A DNA stretch of 18,231 bases, taken from contig PXTR01000071.1 of NCBI GenBank assembly GCA_003023245.1, positions 1 through 18,231 on the forward strand. Direction: 5' to 3'. This document shows positions 15,576 to 18,231 of the stretch, in pieces. This stretch comes from Bacteroidetes bacterium QS_8_68_15 (GTDB taxonomy: Bacteria; Bacteroidota; Rhodothermia; Rhodothermales; Salinibacteraceae). Under the pieces are notes generated by a model, which worked only from the letters and a program-made list of their open reading frames with translations, did not search any database and was not told the DNA's origin. The position numbers and the translations under genes were made by a program. The stretch's first letter is position 1. Each line of letters opens with the position of its first letter.

Positions 15576-16025
15576 ATGCCCGATTCGCCCGCGACCGCCG
15601 ACCGCCGAGACGCCGCGCAGAAAGGCGCTGCCGTGCAGAAAAGCGACGCCGACTGGAAAGACGAACTCACGCCCGAGCAGTACCGCGTCACCCGCGAAGG
15701 CGGCACCGAGCGCGCCTTCACCGGCGCCTACTACGACAAAAAGGACGAGGGCGTCTACCGCTGCGTCTGCTGCCACGCGCCGCTCTTTTCGTCGGAGACG
15801 AAGTTCGAGAGCGGCACCGGCTGGCCCAGCTTCTACGACGTGATCGAAGAGGGCCACGTCGACACCGAAAGCGACTGGAGCATGGGGGTGAAGCGCACAG
15901 AAGTCGTCTGCGCCCGCTGCGACGCGCACCTCGGCCACGTCTTCTCCGACGGCCCCGAGCCGACGGGCCGGCGCTACTGCATCAACTCCGCCGCGCTCGA
16001 CTTCGAGAGCAACGAAGAAACATAG
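15576..16025 (+). CDS. msrB: Peptide-methionine (R)-S-oxide reductase
   Basis: MsrB reduces the R-epimer of methionine sulfoxide in oxidised proteins. The 149-residue product has an N-terminal charged leader of about 25 residues, then [28 protein letters not shown]. The structural zinc cysteines are in [11 protein letters not shown] (Cys 63 and 66) and [13 protein letters not shown] (Cys 112 and 115). [12 protein letters not shown] is at 79-90 and the catalytic cysteine is in [12 protein letters not shown] (Cys at about 135). The absence of a signal peptide points to a cytoplasmic enzyme. It is complete and shows no deletion, in contrast to several genes upstream. The start ATGCCCGAT at 15576 is the only Met before the conserved part. 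Confidence 0.95.
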   Translation: MPDSPATADRRDAAQKGAAVQKSDADWKDELTPEQYRVTREGGTERAFTGAYYDKKDEGVYRCVCCHAPLFSSETKFESGTGWPSFYDVIEEGHVDTESDWSMGVKRTEVVCARCDAHLGHVFSDGPEPTGRRYCINSAALDFESNEET

Positions 16026-16086
16026 CCTTTCCCCAGGTAGGGCCAGGAACGTACGCTAACCCAAGTTGTAACCTATCAGAAAATGT

Positions 16087-16169
16087 GTCATTCCGGACCC
16101 CGATCCGGAATCTCATTCGGATTATTGGCAGCCAAACCGAGGGAGATCCCGCATCAAGTGCGGGATGAC
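16087..16169. repeat. Pair of inverted REP-like palindromes downstream of msrB
   Basis: The left element (16087-16114) contains the hairpin TTCCGGA / TCCGGAA with a 6-nt loop. The right element (16143-16169) contains ATCCCGCA / TGCGGGAT with a 5-nt loop. The two elements are imperfect inverted copies of each other (GTCAT...GGAATCTC against GAGATCC...GATGAC) about 28 bp apart. The layout matches bacterial REP doublets (a BIME-like unit). Confidence 0.75.
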
Positions 16170-16383
16170 CGGTAACGATGGGCGAAGGAGGGCTGAAGGT
16201 CATACCTGTGGTGCTACAGACGACGTCCTCGGCCCGAAAGTCCACCGTTCATGGTCCGCAGTACCGCAAGGGTATGACCTTTGGCCCTCCACCGTCGGCC
16301 TGCTCTTCGTTCCGACTCCGCCCATCGCCACTATCGCGGGTGTCATCATCATCGGCGTGGTCATGAAAAACGCCGAGGACTGA
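16165..16383 (+). CDS. Small ORF with a hydrophobic C-terminus, doubtful
   Basis: This is a 72-codon ORF whose ATG lies inside the right REP-like arm, which argues against a real start. The first part crosses an inverted repeat and has no coding character. The last 35 or so codons have the strong third-position G/C bias of the neighbouring genes and encode a possible membrane segment (VGLLFVPTPPIATIAGVIII) ending MKNAED. It could be the tail of a decayed membrane protein or a very small membrane protein. I recognise no family. Confidence 0.22.
   Translation: MTGNDGRRRAEGHTCGATDDVLGPKVHRSWSAVPQGYDLWPSTVGLLFVPTPPIATIAGVIIIGVVMKNAED
16187..16290. repeat. Long inverted repeat with 20-bp arms
   Basis: The left arm 16187-16206 and right arm 16271-16290 are reverse complements with two adjacent mismatches; the core AAGGTCATACC pairs with GGTATGACCTT. 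They are separated by 64 bp. This could fold into a long stem-loop in RNA or mark the ends of a small non-autonomous element. It begins 18 bp after the REP-like pair. Confidence 0.65.
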
Positions 16384-16414
16384 CGCGACGCGTCGGCCGA
16401 AAGGGCCCTCTCGC

Positions 16415-16903
16415 TCATGCGCCCCCTTCGTAGAGATCCAGCCCCAGGCTCCACTTGGCCGCCGCGCGGCGAAAGGCCATCGACTCGGCGTTGCTCTGCG
16501 GATCTCCGGGACTGTCGACGTCGAGCGCCTCGATGCCGGTGCCTTCACGGTGAAAGGCGCCCTCGGCCGTATGAACGATGAGGCGCACCGTCAGCATGAT
16601 GCGCGTGTCGGTGAAGGTGCGCTCGACGACCTCGTATTCCCAGAAGCCGCGCGTGTAGTGGTCGAGGATTTTCTGCGCGCGGTACCAGGGCACGTAGGTA
16701 ATCTCCTGCCCGCCCTGCCGGCGCGTCTCCAGGAGCCGCTCGGGGATGGGCTTCTGCAAGTCGGACCGGATGTCGGACAGCGGGCGCGGGCCGGTGTCTT
16801 CCGAAGCGGGCGTCTGCGGCTGTTGCGCGCCCATCTGCGGGGCGGCGTCGGAGGGCGAGTGCGTGGCGTGCTCGACTTCGGAGCGGGCGTCTTGCGCTTC
16901 CAT
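16415..16903 (-). CDS. Rad52/DdrA-like single-strand DNA annealing family protein
   Basis: This is a 162-residue protein from the Met at 16903. The first 40 residues are low-complexity (Gln/Ser/Ala/Pro). The rest resembles the Rad52/Rad22 annealing domain as seen in Deinococcus DdrA and phage or cyanobacterial relatives. It has IRSDLQKPIPERLLETRR, then GGQEITYVPWYRAQKILDHY (about 64-83), FWEYEVVERTF, LTVRLIVHTAEGAFHREGTG and the C-terminal signature NAESMAFRRAAAKWSLGLDLY (138-158), matching the AxxxAFKRAxxxxGLGxxLY pattern. The inferred role is ssDNA binding/annealing in repair. No phage recombination genes (exonuclease, SSB) lie nearby, so it appears to be a stand-alone chromosomal version. 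Assignment is by pattern recognition. Confidence 0.72.
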   Translation of the reverse strand: MEAQDARSEVEHATHSPSDAAPQMGAQQPQTPASEDTGPRPLSDIRSDLQKPIPERLLETRRQGGQEITYVPWYRAQKILDHYTRGFWEYEVVERTFTDTRIMLTVRLIVHTAEGAFHREGTGIEALDVDSPGDPQSNAESMAFRRAAAKWSLGLDLYEGGA

Positions 16904-17289
16904 GATGGGACCTCGTCGGTAGCGAGAAGAGAAGAAATCGAACGCGCGACCTGTAACGCTACCGGGGTGACGCCGCTCTGTCGCAGCGGGGACTTCTTTC
17001 GTGAAGCTTTGTCGAAGGAAAATAGCGAAACCGGAACGCCTCCTCCGCGAGGAAGGCGCTCCGGCCATTGCGTCCCCCCGTCCGCCTGCTCGCGCGTCCT
17101 TTGAGGAAAACGTGTGATTCAGCTCGGAAGGGCGTGATTTGAACGGGAGACGGTTTGCCTTCTTTCGGGCACAACATGTTGTGCCCCTACGGTTTCAGGA
17201 CGGTCGTTCGAAGCAACCCGTAGCGCGTCCCGCCTCCACCGTCTCGGGCTGAAGGACCGCTGTCGCCGGTCTCCCGTCCAGCGTCCGCA
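16904..17289. other. Gene-free spacer with a perfect 20-bp palindrome at 17167-17186
   Basis: No convincing coding sequence lies between the annealing-protein gene and hmgA. The notable item is the perfect palindrome GGGCACAACATGTTGTGCCC at 17167-17186, followed by CCTAC. Similar GGGGCAC...GTGCCCCTAC palindromes recur as intergenic repeats in many bacterial genomes, so this is probably a dispersed repeat or terminator-like element and not a specific operator. Confidence 0.55.
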
Positions 17290-18231
17290 TCACGCTGACG
17301 GCTCGCGTCGGGGAGAGCCAGCGCCGTGAACGCCTGCGTCCGGCACGTCGCCGTCCTCGTGGCGCTCCGGGAGCCAGGAGTAGGCGTAGTCGGGATCCTC
17401 CACGTCCAGCGCCGCCTCCGTGAGGCGGAGGGGGCGAAACGTGTCCACCATGACCGCCAGTTCCTCGGTGCGCTCCTTGCCGAGCGAGCCTTCGGTCGCG
17501 CCGGGGTGGGGGCCGTGCGGAATGCCGCCGGGGTGCAGCGAAAAGCTCCCCCGGCTGATGCCGCGCCGGCTCATAAACTCGCCCTCCGCGTAGAAAAGCA
17601 CCTCGTCGCTGTCGATGTTGGAGTGGTTGTAGGGCGCAGGAACGGACTGCTCGTGGTAGCTGAACATCCGCGGCACGAACGAGCACACCACGAAGCCGCT
17701 CCCCTCGAACATCTGATGCACCGGCGGGGGCATGTGAATCAGCCCGGTGATCGGCTCGAAGTCGTGGATCGAGATCGCGTACGGGTACATGTGCCCGTCC
17801 CATCCGACCACATCGAACGGATGGTAGCGCAGCTGGTAGTGGTGCAGCTTGCCGTTTTTCTTGATGCGGAGGTCGAACGGTCCCGCTTGGTCAATCGCCT
17901 CCCGCCGCGCCGGCGGCCGCACGTCGCGTTCGTGGTAGGGCGCGCGCTCGAGGAGTTGGCCGTGCTCGTTGCGGTACTTTTCGGGAAAGTTCAGCTCCGA
18001 ACTCGCCTCGATCACCAGCAGCCGCGGCGGGTCGCCAGCGAGGTCGCCGTCGAACTGCCAGCGGTGCGCGATGGTGCGCGGGATGTGCACGTAGTCACCC
18101 TCTTCGAACGCGACGTGGCCGAGCGGCGTCTCCAGGGTGCCTTCGCCTTCGTGGACGTAGATCAGCTCGTCGCACGAGGCGTTGCGGTAGAAGTAGCCGT
18201 CCATCGCCTCGGTGGGCCGCGCGAGCGCGAG
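17290..18231 (-). CDS. hmgA: Homogentisate 1,2-dioxygenase, N-terminus beyond the right edge
   Basis: This non-haem Fe(II) enzyme opens the ring of homogentisate to maleylacetoacetate in tyrosine/phenylalanine catabolism. The frame is open to the right edge (nine codons upstream of the Met at 18204), so the N-terminus is missing; 313 codons are visible. Diagnostic stretches are DELIYVHEGEGTL, YVHIPRTIAHRW, PPPVHQMFEGSGFVVCSFVPR, the metal site PYNHSNIDSDEVLFYAEG (His and Glu at about 194 and 201 counting from that Met) and HPGGIPHGPHPG (His at about 230), then GKERTEELAVMVDTFRPL. The arrangement is that of the shorter bacterial homogentisate dioxygenase-like branch. The extreme C-terminus after DYAYSWLPE is acidic and unconserved. 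No other catabolic gene is visible in this window. Confidence 0.92.
   Translation of the reverse strand, partial: LALARPTEAMDGYFYRNASCDELIYVHEGEGTLETPLGHVAFEEGDYVHIPRTIAHRWQFDGDLAGDPPRLLVIEASSELNFPEKYRNEHGQLLERAPYHERDVRPPARREAIDQAGPFDLRIKKNGKLHHYQLRYHPFDVVGWDGHMYPYAISIHDFEPITGLIHMPPPVHQMFEGSGFVVCSFVPRMFSYHEQSVPAPYNHSNIDSDEVLFYAEGEFMSRRGISRGSFSLHPGGIPHGPHPGATEGSLGKERTEELAVMVDTFRPLRLTEAALDVEDPDYAYSWLPERHEDGDVPDAGVHGAGSPRREPSA

Overview
This is a very GC-rich window (roughly two-thirds G+C by eye) with strong G/C preference at third codon positions. It looks like a fragment of a chromosome from the Rhodothermota/Salinibacter side of the Bacteroidota. The reasons are: a beta-barrel protein ending in Phe; few recognisable Shine-Dalgarno sites; a histidine kinase with the AHQLGTP H-box usual in that group; acidic proteins; and a GbsR-type regulator, a family often tied to osmoprotectant control. 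The taxonomic call is inference. No tRNA, rRNA, insertion sequence or CRISPR array was found.

Layout. 3-770 (+) is the C-terminus of an outer-membrane-type beta-barrel protein. 920-3516 (-) is a ddl-murF pair for the D-Ala-D-Ala branch of peptidoglycan synthesis. 3792-5774 (+) is a type II NADH dehydrogenase followed by a probable lipoprotein. 5984-6718 (-) is truA, divergent from aroK (6768-7358, +). 7680-9068 (+) is a membrane histidine kinase. 9190-10764 (-) is an unusual membrane protein with sigma-70-like segments. 10873-11557 (-) is a DUF62 SAM hydroxide adenosyltransferase. 11819-12457 (+) is a GbsR/MarR regulator and 12686-13168 (+) a YraN nuclease-fold protein. 13308-15350 (-) is an AMP-forming acyl-CoA synthetase, divergent from msrB (15576-16025, +). 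16415-16903 (-) is a Rad52/DdrA-like annealing protein. 17290-18231 (-) is homogentisate 1,2-dioxygenase, cut by the right edge. These are mostly single housekeeping genes with frequent strand switches, not one coherent operon or defence island.

Two patterns stand out. First, many spacers are built of short sequence with a strict 7-nt period. At least twelve such stretches fall into a few unit families (GTCGTTG-like, CCGTCCG-like, CGCCCAT/CGAAATT-like, CCCCAAC-like). Several end exactly at, or 3 nt before, a start codon. One 15-copy array supplies the stop codon of the gbsR-type gene, and another encodes the N-terminus of AroK. This resembles the heptanucleotide STRR repeats of filamentous cyanobacteria but is spread over unrelated genes.

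Second, at least four otherwise well-conserved enzymes lack a short internal segment carrying an essential motif. ddl has lost the metal-ligand NExN region, ndh the FAD GxGxxG loop, the SAM enzyme the HGRD histidine, and truA the conserved segment before VGTLLEIG. The first three losses also change frame. Either this stretch suffers recurrent small deletions or the assembly dropped short segments; read-level evidence would decide. The other notable item is the sigma-like/transmembrane/anti-sigma-like fusion at 9190-10764.
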